DNA of 64,000 nucleotides from Fremontodendron californicum (lineage: Eukaryota > Streptophyta > Magnoliopsida > Malvales > Malvaceae), in NCBI GenBank assembly GCA_030761205.1, contig JAULJL010000040.1, positions 15,074,603 through 15,138,602 of the forward strand, read 5' to 3'. The notes under the pieces are model-generated. The model worked only from the letters and a program-made list of their open reading frames with translations, had not been told where the DNA came from and made no database searches. This document shows, in pieces, positions 1-12,900 of this stretch. Position numbers and translations under genes: made by a program. Position 1 is the first letter of the stretch. Every line of letters begins with the position of its first letter.

Positions 1-828
1 CCGCTGCATTGCAGGAAAAAGCACACATCAAAGTCCAAAAAACATGAAGTCACGTTGATGCAACAACTGGACAATCTGTTTCACCTGATCTATATCCTAC
101 TTCAAACAAGTTATCCACATTCCAAAGACCTTTCAACTCCTACATCCTCATTCCAAAATCAAGTCTATCTTTACAAGAGAAGAAATGCTTACCATGTTGT
201 TAATGTAACTTACAAAAATGGTAAACAAAGACTCGTTACACCAATGTTCATACCTTATCTTCCATACTCTCGAATCATTTCTTTTCAAGAAAGCTTTTGG
301 TTCCTATTTATATAAAGCTTACTTCCATCATCACCCACTTTATATATAAGAGCAAAATTTACACAGGTTAAATGAATCATCAGATCATAGTACATACAAC
401 AATAGCAATAGGATTCCTAGGACCAGTAGCAGAAGATATAATTACGCATAAGAATACATAAGTAGAACATGTGCCACAGCCCACAACAAATATTAACCGC
501 AATGACCATTATTAGCCAAAGCTGATATTATCAGGTGAGATTTATGTTTCTTTTCAGCTACTATCACATCAAGGAAAATTTCTACACTAAAATAGAAAGC
601 TGCATATGTTCTCTTTCATTTCTTAGGTTGACAAAGGGCTAGACAATCATCCACGGTTGTTAACATACTACTTAGCTACAATCAGTGCTCTTAAGGAAAT
701 AAGTTACAACTAAATCTAGAAAGATGGTTGATAAAACTGATATCCACATCTTTACATCTTCTTCACAGTTCACTTTGTCATTTCCAATATAAACTCGACA
801 AGTGAACTTCAATAGTAACCTATCATGA
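1..828. other. no recognisable gene; 3' side of the YEATS gene
   Basis: This stretch lies past the stop codon of the minus-strand YEATS gene. The part next to 828 is probably its 3' UTR. A short plus-strand frame at 55-315 (86 codons) has no recognisable domain and is AT-rich, so I do not call it. I see no repeat, RNA gene or transposon end here. Confidence 0.5.
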
Positions 829-2651
829 TCATGTACATTCGTAGCTGGAGGCTGGTTTCAAAGGTTGAGGCATCTCATCAATCACACTCAATTCTCTTCT
901 CAGCTTAACAATATGGGCTTGCACCTATCATGTAGTATTCACTGTCAAAAGATATTGTCATTTGTCCCACAAGTTCATGAAAAATAAGAGTGTGAACATC
1001 AAACGACTAAATTAGACATGCATAGTGACACATAAAAGCCTGTGGCCAAGATAGCAGGTTATTACTGAGTGTGACTCAACCATTCGCATCGAAATGGCAC
1101 AGGCCAGACAAAACATCTACAAAACAGGTAATGCCGACTACTCTACGGATTAAAAGATGCTTTAACTTGTACATTTGACTAAATTTTCTGTATAAGCATA
1201 TGGCATGCCTATTCATAACTAGCAGTATAACAGCAAGTATAAACACCAGAACACTTCACAATGGCTCAACCAAGTTAATCGCTAATACTGAAAGCAACTG
1301 AGCTATTACAACCTGCTGACGAGCTGAGGCAAGTTTCAACAGTTCATCTGCCTCTGAGAAATTCATAAACCACTGACTGAGTGGATGATCCTTGGTATCG
1401 CCCCTTCCCTTCTCATTCATATTTTCAACTAGTGCTGCAGAAACAAGCAAACTGATTCTCAAAGAATTTTTTTGATGAACAAAACTCCCAAAAAGAGGGC
1501 GAAACAAGTAAATTTACCCGGAGCAGGCAAGCTAAACCCAACAGGCAGCCGCGGCACAAGAACAGCTGGATGATTTTGCACACGAGCAAAGAAACACTCA
1601 GAAGGATCTGGAAAAACAATCTCATTGTATGATTCCATAACCACGGGTTTCTTGGTTGACTGAGGGCCAGATTCATCTTCAGGATACAACTTCAAATGGT
1701 GATACCTGCAAATATTGAAGCCTAGTTAGTAAACACGGCACCACATCAAGTGAGCAACCAAATAAACGACTCACAAATCCAACTGTTTGTCGCAAACATC
1801 ACTGTGGAAGAAAATGCTAATTCCAATTTCAAATTCACCCCAACCGCATTCTGATAACTCAAAAGGTGGCGATTCAACAATTCTTGTAGGGTTATTGAAA
1901 CTGGGATGCAGTTGAAACACAACATGCTTTATCACCAGTCCAAGATCTTCATTTGTTGCCCCACGCACATAAACAGTCCACTTATGCGACTGCGACCTAA
2001 TTGAAGGAAATAAATTTATTTAGCATTATTCTACCACAAAAAAAGAAAAAAAGGGTACATTTATATCATGGAAAAACATACTTACTCACTAGCCTTTCGA
2101 CCAAGATAAAAGGCAATAGTTCCATATACAATTGGAACACAAATCTCAATATCTTTAACTCTCCTGTTTGTACTCTACAAATTATCAGAAAACACGACAA
2201 ATAATGTCATTATAATGGAGATAGAGCTCAACAAAAAAGGAAAAATCTTTCTAAGCAATAAACAAACCAAATGCCAGTTCAACATTTCCCAGTTCTTATT
2301 TTCAAATGTTAAAGCAAAATTATGCTTTAGCTATAACTAGGAATAGAAAAATTCAGCTCTTAGGGACTTAAAACCCCTCACAAAAAAGAATGAAGCGTTA
2401 AACAACTGCTACCACTTCCCTAGTACTATGCAAAAGGAATTATCTTACTAAAAACTTTAAAAAACCCAGAAAAATCTGAAACTTTGTTTTAGTAGGATAT
2501 GCATATAAAAGCCGCCAAAACCAATTGAAGAAGCTAAAAAAGAGACCTTTTTGTCGCTATCGTCAGGAGTTTTGCCAAGTTTGATGATGCGCTGTGGCTT
2601 TGAAGCAGACCCACCATCTTCAACTTGGGCTTCAGTAGCCGTGTGAGGCAT
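829..2651 (-). CDS. YAF9: YEATS-domain protein, Yaf9/GAS41/TAF14-like
   Basis: Histone acyl-lysine reader of the Yaf9/GAS41 type. Known relatives belong to NuA4 acetyltransferase and SWR1 remodelling complexes in the nucleus. My splice model (minus strand) is 2651-2547, 2174-2086, 1996-1775, 1705-1518, 1434-1313, 924-829. All borders are GT-AG and the sum is 822 nt, 273 aa. The YEATS domain spans about residues 41-175, with VPIVYG, SHKWTVYVRG, VFQLHPSFNNPTR and the reader-pocket GWGEFEI motif. Next come YHHLKLYPEDE and FPDPSE. The C-terminal segment (about 215-260, SEADELLKLASARQQVQAHI then a Leu/Arg-rich stretch) looks like the coiled coil of the family. The start is the first ATG of an acidic, variable N-terminus. 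The exon 1 donor (AAG/GTCTCT) and exon 6 acceptor (GATAG) are weak, but both preserve frame and homology. The gene is head to head with TRA1. The family call is firm; which paralogue is not. Confidence 0.92.
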
Positions 2652-3959
2652 TTTAGCATACAGTTGAGGTGGGATCGAAACCAGAAGCCAAAGAAGGGTT
2701 TCACTTTCAATTCAGGTATTAGAATTTAGGGATTTGTTTGATCAATTTTGAGTGGGAAATTGGGGTTTTAGGTTTCTTTGGTGAGGCGAAAAATGGAAGA
2801 ATAGAAGAAATTTTGGGCCTTCTTCTAGTTCTTGGCAAGGGATTTGTGTTATTCTTGCCACGTCAGCTGCCATCTTGGCAAAAAAAAAAAATGAAAATAT
2901 CTGATCAGTGTTTTATAGGATAAAAATACTATTATCGGTATGTTTTTAGGTTTAAACATAAAATTATCCCTTCTATTATATTTATTTTCTCATTTTGATA
3001 TTTAATTTTTTTTGTTCTAATCAGATATTTATAATATAATTTTGTATTCTAATTAGGTACTCGATTTGGATCCGATTATGATAAAAAAATGATACTATAG
3101 GTACCCGAATAAGGTTAAAAATTTTGTAAATACCAAAGTAAAAAAAGATGTATAATCCATGTAACAATTTTATATTTAAGTCTTTTTATATTAGGACTTA
3201 AAAGTAATAAAATGGGTGAAAAAAGGGACTTAATAGTTAATACTAATTCAAATAGAAAAATACCCATACAAATATTAGTAATTTAAAAAATCTCATTAAA
3301 AACCTAAGTTTTATTTTCATTTTTATTATTATGTTCTTCATAATTCATTTTCAACTTAAGAATCAATTAAAATAATTTCTTTTTGTTTTTGATACATTAT
3401 TAATGAAATTTTTTAATTTTAAAAACAAGACTAAAAAATTATCATATATTTTATTTTTAAATTAATTTTTTAAATATATATTTAAAAAATGTGTTTTACG
3501 ATAAATTTGATAATTTTTAAAATAAAAATATTTAAAAAATAATTTGAAAAATGGTCTACATTCCACAAGATACTTTTGTGGGCTTACAATTTTAGAAACC
3601 CGTTTGCTTTGGGACATAGGGTGAAAGGATATTGGACCAGCTCCTCGAGGCCCCTTAGAGAAGAAAAGAAAAATAAATAAATAAAAAAAATAAAAGAAGG
3701 AAGAAAAGTAACGTAACGGGTAATATCACGAACTAAAGTTTTCTCTACTGGTTCCGAAATTATTTCAATTCCAAAACCCTAATTTCCATTTTTTATCCCA
3801 AAAGAAAAAGTGCAAGAGACACAATTCAGCCCTAACTGAGAGCTTTTCATTTTTCAATTGCGAAGAAGAAGAAGAAGAAAGAAGATAGAAGAGTGACAGT
3901 TCTGTGGGAAAACCCTAGAAAGCTAAACCTCGGAAAAGGCTAGGGTTTTTCCTCCAACC
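2652..3959. promoter_or_regulatory. divergent YEATS/TRA1 intergenic region
   Basis: The 1308 bp between the two start codons contain no gene. The centre (about 2930-3560) is very AT-rich. The TRA1 side has a GAA-rich leader (about 3861-3885) and telo-box-like AAACCCTA motifs near 3774, 3911 and, inverted, 3940. A plus-strand frame of 61 codons at 2738 overlaps the YEATS 5' flank and has no domain. The region must hold both promoters. Whether they share elements is inference. Confidence 0.6.
3909..3949 (+). promoter_or_regulatory. telo-box inverted repeat in the TRA1 5' leader
   Basis: AAAACCCTAG at 3909-3918 and its exact reverse complement CTAGGGTTTT at 3940-3949 flank a 21-nt loop. Counting the outer bases, the stem is 13 bp with one mismatch. 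The hairpin ends 10 nt before the TRA1 start codon. AAACCCTA (telo-box) motifs are known promoter and leader elements in plants. A role of the hairpin in translation is inference. Confidence 0.55.
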
Positions 3960-6900
3960 ATGAGTCCAATTCAGAATTTCGAGCAACATGCTCGCCACCT
4001 CGTCGAACCTGACCTCCGTACTCCTCTCTCTCTCTCTCTCTCTTCATTTTCCTGCTCTGTGTGTTTCCCCAGAAAATGAATGAAAATGTTGAAAAAATTA
4101 TTTATTTATTGTAATTTTGTGTGTGTGTGTGTTTTGTTTTTGAAAACAGCAATTCAGACGAGGTTACAAATGGCAATGGAGGTTAGAGACAGTCTCGAGA
4201 TAGCTCACACTGCTGAGTACTTAAATTTCCTCAAATGCTACTTCCGAGCCTTCTCAATCGTCCTGTTACAGATTACAAAGCCCCAATTCACTGACAATCC
4301 CGAGCACAAACTGCGAAATATTGTGGTGGAAATTCTCAATAGACTTCCTCATAGTGAAGTTCTTCGACCTTTTGTTCAAGACCTCTTAAAAGTAGCTATG
4401 CAAGTGCTAACTACTGATAATGAAGAAAATGGCTTAATTTGTATTCGAATTATCTTCGATCTTCTCAGGAATTTTAGGCCTACTTTAGAAAATGAGGTTC
4501 AACCGTTTTTAGATTTTGTTTGCAAGATTTACCAGAATTTTAGGTTGACAGTTAGCCATTTCTTTGATAATACCGCGGTGGGAATGGAAGTAGATGTGAA
4601 GCCTATGGATACTTCTTCAGTTTTGGATCAAGGGATTACTTTGAGTGGATATGTTGGGAACGGGCAGTTAAATCCCAGTTCGCGGTCATTCAAGATAGTT
4701 ACAGAGAGTCCACTTGTAGTTATGTTTCTGTTTCAATTGTATAGTCGTCTTGTACAAACTAATATTCCTCATTTGTTACCTTTGATGGTTGCTGCAATAT
4801 CTGTTCCGGGACCTGAAAAGGTTCCTCCCCATTTGAAGACTCATTTCATTGAGTTAAAAGGTGCACAAGTTAAGGTGTGTGATTCTTTATTTTTTGCTCT
4901 CCATTGTTTCGGTTGTTGTTTTGCTACATAGTAAAATAATTTGTATTATAAAACTAGTTCATGGTGATGGTCTAGATAGAGAAGAGTATGATTGGGTTGT
5001 TTGAGTCTTGGCATGTCCATGGGTGTGCATGATCTGTTTTTGAAGTGTTGGTGAAAATTTTGTTTTGCTGTGTAGAGAGGTGCTCTTGTTTGAAGTTTTC
5101 CTTGAATCTGATAAGTTTTTGAAGATAATAAATTTAGAAACTGAAATTGTCATGGCCTCACTTTTGCTTGAGGATGTAAAAAGGCTATAGCTTTCCAGTA
5201 TTCTAAAAAGGACTGATCCTTGGAACTCTCTGTGCTAAAGGCTAAGGGGTATTCGTTCTAATAAAAAAATGAAGCCAGAAACATGTTCGAACACTTTTCT
5301 TATGCACATCCTCCCAAAGTTATCATGTTTGGTTAAATATTCCAATCCTTTCATTTTAGATAAAAGTAAACCTTGTAATTTTAGTTATATTAAGCCCTTT
5401 CTTTTCTTTTTTATGCACTTTATTTGTTTCCTGATTTTCTTTCTCATTTATTGCAGACAGTTTCCTTTTTAACATACCTCTTGAAGAGCTTTGCTGATTA
5501 TATCAGGCCGCATGAAGAAAGCATATGTAAAAGCATTGTGAATTTACTTGTTACATGTTCTGACTCTGTATCCATTAGAAAGGCGAGTTGTGTCTTAATT
5601 TCTATTCTCCTTTTTGGATTTTGGTTCTTCTGGTTTTAACTTTTGATGCATGTTTTTGTTGAATGCAGGAGTTGTTGGTAGCCTTGAAACATGTTTTGGG
5701 CACTGATTTCAAGAGGGGTTTGTTTCCTTTGATTGACACGCTATTGGAAGAGAGGTAAAGGTTTTGTTTCCCTCTTTATCTATATTGTTACCTCAAGACA
5801 AATCATTAAGTCATGATAAAGATCTCATATTGTTCTTTATCTCATATTGTCAAACTTATTGTGGTTAATGAGAGATCAATCAAATGATAGTCTCATTTCT
5901 TTATGTTTTTGGCATTATGTTATAATGAGAAGCAATTAAATTTACAAGAGGCAAAGAAAAAAGTTAAGCAGATTGCAAACCTTGATATCGTTTTTGCAAT
6001 CATATTAGTGGAAGTTCAAGCATCTATTAAACAACTAAGGATAAATCAATGGCAAATAAAAGCTTTAATTGCAAAGAACTGTCTAGTGCTGATGTCAGTT
6101 CCAGAAACCCATAGATGATTGGGCACGTTGTACTAACACAATTCATTTTCAGTAGTTGTCAACTATCATTTGTAGCAAAGCTTAAATACTACAAGAAGGA
6201 TCTCTCTTTCTCAGAGCTCTAGTATATTTGAAGGATAGCATTAATAAATTTAGTCTCTTAGTGCCAAAAATCTGAGAGGACTTTTTACATTATTCTATTC
6301 AGTGTCATTGTTTTGAACCCAAAAATTTTAGTTTGACAATGTGATTGGTTGGACCATTTAATAACTTAAAGCTGTGAAGTTTCTGTTTATGTTGTGGAAA
6401 AATTTCTGATACATACCATATGTAGGCATTATGATGAATTTTCACCCTTAATGTCTCCAAACTTTGAAAGATAATTCTTTGGTCTACTATGACGCTTTGG
6501 CTAGAAATAGCGGTTACTAGAATGTATCTTATATTATTTAGTATTTCTTTTGCCTTTAAGCATGTTGTGTTTACCACCTAGTCAGGTGGGTTTGGTTGTT
6601 CCACTTTAGTGTTGATTGTCAATCTATAAATTTGCACAAAAATTGCATAGCTAAAAATTTTATATGCTTTGACCCATAAGTGTCTGCTTTTATCCAATCA
6701 ATCTGACTCAATGTTGAAGAAACTCATCACATTGTTGCTTTGATTTTGTCCATGAATCTGGTATTCAAATATAAAAGAGAAAATTATTGCCAATCCTTGC
6801 ATTTAATTTCTTTTATTTCCTTCTGTTTTTCTTCAGGGTTCTAGTTGGAACTGGTCGTGCTTGCTTTGAGACTTTGAGGCCGTTGGCATATAGTCTCCTT

Positions 6901-9900
6901 GCAGAGATTGTTCATCATGTCAGGGGGGATCTTTCCCTGTCGCAGGTGTGGTTCTCAGATCAGGGTTTTATCTGATTTCCTCTCTATCCCATTTCTCCTG
7001 TTATAGGTTTAAAGATTGTGATGGGTCAAGTGGGCTTTTCATTCTGGTGCTGATAAACTTTATTTTCTTGCTGCAGTTGTCACGAATTATTTACTTGTTT
7101 TCAAGCAATATGCATGATGCTTCTTTGTCACTTGGCATTCATACAACTTGTGCTCGGCTGATGTTAAATCTGGTGCCTTTTCTAATTCTATTACTTCTAT
7201 GTTTTCTTTGCATCTTATATGTGTGATGGATTCGTATCATGTTTTCTGTAGACTCCATGTCATGAATTTCCTTTTTGAAATTTAGGTGGAACCAATTTTT
7301 GAGAAAGGGGTCGACCAGCCATCAATGGATGAAGCACGGGTTTTATTGGTATGAGGTTTGATGTAAAGTTTCTGTTAGCTTAGCTTGAATTGACTCATTT
7401 GATGTAATTTTCTCTTGCAACTTTCTTCAGGGGCGTATTTTGGATGCTTTTGTTGGGAAATTTAGTACTTTCAAGCGTACAATTCCCCAGGTAACTATGA
7501 TTGCCCAAACTATATGTAGGACTTAGCTTTAATCTAGAAAATTTGTCTTCTACAACTAACCACTTTCATTTTACTGGCTTTGCTACGACGTCCAAGGAAT
7601 TAAGTTTCTTATGTTTTTGGGTTGACTGGCCAGTATTAGCTGCCTGTAAAATGTTGCTTGCACATGGTTTTCTCTGTGGAACAGTTTCTCCTTTGGTTCT
7701 CATGTTCTCATCTGGGTTTTATAAGTGTGGCTTGTTTGTGCTTAGGCATAACCTAGTGGTAGGCAGATCTTTCCTCCAAAGAGGGGGTTTGAACTTCGAA
7801 TCTTCTATGCCCTAGACCATCCGAATGGAATAGTGTGCTATGACTTCGCGTTATAATGTGTGCCTTTTTTTTTACCTTGTGCCCCAGGAAGGTTTGGGAA
7901 GTTGACTCGGTTTTAGTTGATAGACTATGACATTTTTGTTAGCTGTTACTATATGGTTTTAGCCTTTACTTTCTAACTTTATTTGGTCTCATGAATTCTC
8001 CTTTTAGTCCTTTTGTATAAGAATAGCTCAGAAGGACATAGGACATATTAGGATGATATTCCATTTGTCAGACTTAATCAAAATAGGATCAACCATTACT
8101 TGTTTGTTTATTCATTTGGATAATGGCCTCTATCTATATCTCATCTTGCTATCTTATATATTATTTCTTTTTTTTGACATGCATTTCTGGATTCTGATTG
8201 ATTGACCCTATTTGGCTTTTTCAAAATTTCTGAATTTTTCGTTTCTCAAAAGACTGTTTCTGATTATTTCACGGGATCAACTTCTTTTTGTCTTTTCACT
8301 TGATCCTTCTTCTCAAGATTATTTGCTATATTAATATGTTTCTATTGTTTATTGATAGTTGTTGGAGGAGGGTGAAGAGGGAAAAGATCGCCCTACTTTG
8401 AGGTCAAAGCTCGAGCTCCCTGTCCAGGTTTTTTTTCTAATACTTCTAAATTCGTTTTTAGTTTTTTTATTTGCTCTAGTCTATTATTCAAATGCTGAGA
8501 CTCTACTTGATCTCCCATGTATCGCTTGTTTTTGTTTATAATCAAGTAAAGGTCTTGGTATCAAAGAATTTATTTCACTTGCAGTGAGCTTTCCAGGCTG
8601 TTGCTATCATCCTTCATATAATAAGAATGTTAGACTTCCTTTTCTTATGAATTGATAAATCTATGATTTGTGTTATAATTCGATATTATTTCTCGCTGTT
8701 AAAGTTTTTTTTTTGGATGTTTGCCTCTGGACTGCTGTTTGAATTGAATTTGTTAGAACTCAGGCTAGAAAATTCATTTTCAGTTTGATTAATTAACTAT
8801 GGAGATACATCAAAAAGAGTTTGTAATTTTACATTTAATAATGTTGTCAAATTTTAAATGACAGAAATGCTTAAGAATTAGATATATCCAGTAAATGAAA
8901 TTCATAAATTAAAACTGGTTCAGTATTGAAAATAATGGCTTTGGTCTAGGTTCTAGCTTTGAACTTACATTTGAGAATTTCTCCAAATTTTCCATGATTT
9001 CTTGGGCCTGAGTAGTTTTTCTTGAAATTATTTAGATATTGAGATCTTATTGCACCCTTTTAGTGCCAATGCTAACAAGCTATCATTAAGTTGGAAAGAA
9101 TGAAAACTTTTTGAATGTTCCAATTGAAGCTTTTGGATCTTTTGATCCATGATCTTTTAGCCTTTACTATATTATGCTCCTTGTCAGTTCTCTTTGATTC
9201 TTTTGATCTTGACGTGTTTGGTGCTTGCAGGCAGTTCTGAATTTGCAGGTACCTGTGGAGCATTCCAAGGAAGTGAGTGACTGTAAGAATCTAATTAAGA
9301 CCTTGGTTGTGGGTAGGTTATCTTCTTTAGTTTTCATACAGTATTAGATGATTATTTTGTTAAAATTTCTAGAGCCTTTGATGCTACTATGCTAATATAT
9401 ATTTTTTCTCAAGTTTGTTGTTAATACGTTCCCCTCCCCCCCCAAACACACATACACACACACCACACCGAAGAAAGAAAAAAAAAGAGAAAAACTCTCT
9501 AATCCTTCGCTGTGGATGCATGCACAGGAATGAAGACCATCATATGGAGTATAACTCACGCTCATTTGCCCCGATCACAGGTTTTATATTCTCTCTTTTT
9601 TGTTCTTTTCTATTTCTCATATCCTAAAAAGTTTTTATGGCCTGTATTTTCCCAGAAAGTTGAATTCTATTTTCTCATGTCTCTGTTTCAACTATTTAGG
9701 TTTCATCTTCTACTCATGGAACTCACCCACAAGTTCTTGTCTCTCCAACTTCTAACTTGCCAGCTCCTCAAGCATTCAAAGGATTAAGAGAAGATGAGGT
9801 ATTATACTAAGATGATTAGTTCTAATGTGGGCTCCTACGCATTATTGACATCCTGTGACTTGATTTTGGCAGGTGTGGAAAGCTTCTGGTGTTCTAAAAA

Positions 9901-12900
9901 GTGGTGTACATTGCTTAGCCCTCTTCAAGGAGAAAGATGAGGAAAGGGAAATGCTTCAACTATTTTCTCAAATTTTGGCCATTATGGAAGCTCGAGATCT
10001 CATGGACATGTTCTCGTTGTGTATGCCAGAGCTTTTTGAATGCATGATTTCCAACAATCAACTGGTTCATATATTTTCTACTCTTTTGCAAACTCCTAAG
10101 GTTTACCGGCCATTTGCAGATGTTTTGGTTAATTTTCTTGTAAGCAGCAAACTTGATGCTTTGAAGCATCCAGATACACCCGCAGCCAAATTAGTTTTGC
10201 AGCTCTTTAGGTTTATATTTGTTGCTGTTGTGAAAGCACCTACAGATTTTGAACGGGTTTTGCAGCCTCATGTGCCTGTAATAATGGAAGTTTGCATGAA
10301 AAATTCTACTGAAGTTGAGAAGCCTATTGGGTATCTGCAACTTCTTCGTACAATGTTTAGAGCTCTTGCAGGATGCAAATTTGAGCTCCTATTGAGAGAC
10401 TTAATTCCTATGCTGCCACCTTGCCTAAATATGCTACTGACAATGCTTGAAGGTCCAACAGCTGAGGACATGAGGGACCTTTTGTTAGAGCTTTGCTTAA
10501 CGTTGCCTGCACGCTTAAGCTCCTTGTTACCTTACCTTCCCCGACTAATGAAGCCTCTTGTATTGAGTCTCAAAGGAAGTGATGACCTTGTAAGCTTAGG
10601 TTTAAGAACACTTGAGTTTTGGGTAGATAGTTTAAATCCTGATTTCCTGGAACCCAGTATGGCTAATGTAATGTCGGAGGTGATTTTAGCTCTATGGTCT
10701 CATTTGAGGCCTGCACCCTATCCTTGGAGTGGAAAAGCATTGCAACTCCTTGGCAAATTAGGTGGTCGTAATAGACGTTTTCTCAAAGAGCCTCTAGCAC
10801 TTGAGTGCAAGGAGAACCCAGAGCATGGGCTTCGCGTGATTCTTACATTTGAGCCCTCAACCCCGTTTTTAGTTCCATTGGACCGATGCATAAATCTTGC
10901 TGTAGCAGCTGTTATGCACAAAGACGCTGGCATGGATTCTTTTTACAGAAAGCAGGCTTTGAAATTCCTTCGTGTTTGCTTATCATCTCAGCTTAACCTG
11001 CCTGGCAATGTTTCAGATGAAGGTTATACACCAAAGCACTTATTAACTTCTTTGGTTTCTAGTGTTGATTTGTCTTGGCGCAGGTCTGAGGCAACAGATG
11101 CGAAGGTTAGTTCAAGATATTATACATTCTATTCTATATTAATGAAAGCTGCATACCACTACCATTACTACTAGTTATATCTCATGCATTCTTGCGTCTA
11201 TCCTCTGTTTCTAAGAATTTGTTGAGAGTTATTTGAGGAAATGCTATCATTTATGTTATTTATTAAATTCTTATCCTACTTGAATTGACAATTGATATCA
11301 TCTTGCAGAGTGACCTGGGTGTCAAGACGAAGACCCAACTTTTGGCTGAGAAATCAGTTTTCAAGATTCTGCTAATGACCATTATTGCCGCTGATGCAGA
11401 ATCAGATCTGAGTTACCCCAAGGATGATTTTGTTATCAACATTTGCCGCCATTTTGCTATAACATTTCATATTGATCAGTCATCAACGAATGCTTCAACT
11501 GCATCTTCTTCTCTAGGTGGTCCAATGCTTTCATCAAATGTAAATAGTAGTTCCAGGTCAACAAGTAGCAGTTCTTCTAACCTGAAAGAGCTGGACACCT
11601 TAATCTTTTTGGATGCTTTAGTTGATGTGCTAGCAGATGAAAACAGGCTCCATGCAAAAGCTGCTCTTAGTGCTTTAAATGTGTTTGCTGAAACACTCCT
11701 GTTCCTTGCTCGTTCAAAACATGCTGACATGCTGATGTCAAGAGGAGGCCCAGGTACTGCCATGATTGTTTCTAGTCCATCAATGAATCCTGTATACTCT
11801 CCTCCTCCAAGTGTTCGCATCCCAGTTTTTGAGCAACTTCTGCCTCGGCTTCTGCATTGTTGCTATGGAAGTACATGGCAAGCACAAATGGGAGGTGTTA
11901 TGGGTCTTGGTGCTTTAGTTGGAAAGGTCACTGTTGAGATTCTGTGCCTTTTCCAGGTTAGAATTGTTCGCGGTCTGGTATATGTTCTTAAAAGGTTGCC
12001 TATTTATGCCAGCAAAGAGCAGGAAGAGACAAGTCAGGTTCTTACACAGGTTCTTCGGGTGGTGAATAATGTTGATGAAGCAAATAATGAACCACGCAGG
12101 CAAAGTTTTCAAGGAGTGGTGGATTTTCTTGCTTCAGAATTGTTCAATTCAAATGCCTCTATCATTGTTAGAAAGAATGTGCAGTCTTGTTTGGCACTTT
12201 TAGCTAGTAGGACTGGCAGTGAGGTATCTGAGCTTCTTGAGCCTTTGTATCAACCATTGCTTCAGCCTCTTATAATGCGACCACTTCGAGCTAAGGCTAT
12301 TGATCAGCAGGTAATCATGGTGTATTGTCATATGATCTATTTTCTTTCAAAATTTCCCCTTAATTTCTAACTGTTTTTGAATGGCTTATAGGTTGGAACA
12401 GTTACAGCTTTGAATTTCTGCTTGGCCTTAAGGCCTCCTCTTCTCAAGTTGACACCAGAATTGGTTAATTTTCTTCAAGAGGCTCTGCAAATAGCTGAGG
12501 CTGATGAAACTGTCTGGGGGGTGAAGTTCATGAACCCCAAAGTAGCCACATCATTAAATAAGCTTCGGACAGCTTGCATTGAACTACTCTGTACCACAAT
12601 GGCATGGGCAGATTTCAAAACTCCAAATCATTCAGAATTACGTGCTAAGATCATTGCCATGTTTTTCAAGTCTTTGACCTGTAGAACGCCAGAAATTGTT
12701 GCTGTTGCTAAGGAGGGTTTGCGACAGGTATTTTGAACTTCTATGGTGTAGTTGTCAATTTTGATGCTTTACTGGACTCATATTAGTTTTAAGTTACTCC
12801 TGATCTGATGCATTAACAATCTTATCAAGTCACAGTAGCTGTTCAAGAAGTGTAGTGGATGGTTGAAGACATTGTGCTTGTGATATCTTGTGTTGTTTTT

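Noticed and set aside
7741..7820. Possible tRNA gene in TRA1 intron 8
   Set aside because: A- and B-box-like words exist but no acceptor stem or cloverleaf can be formed. Kept only as a SINE-like remnant.
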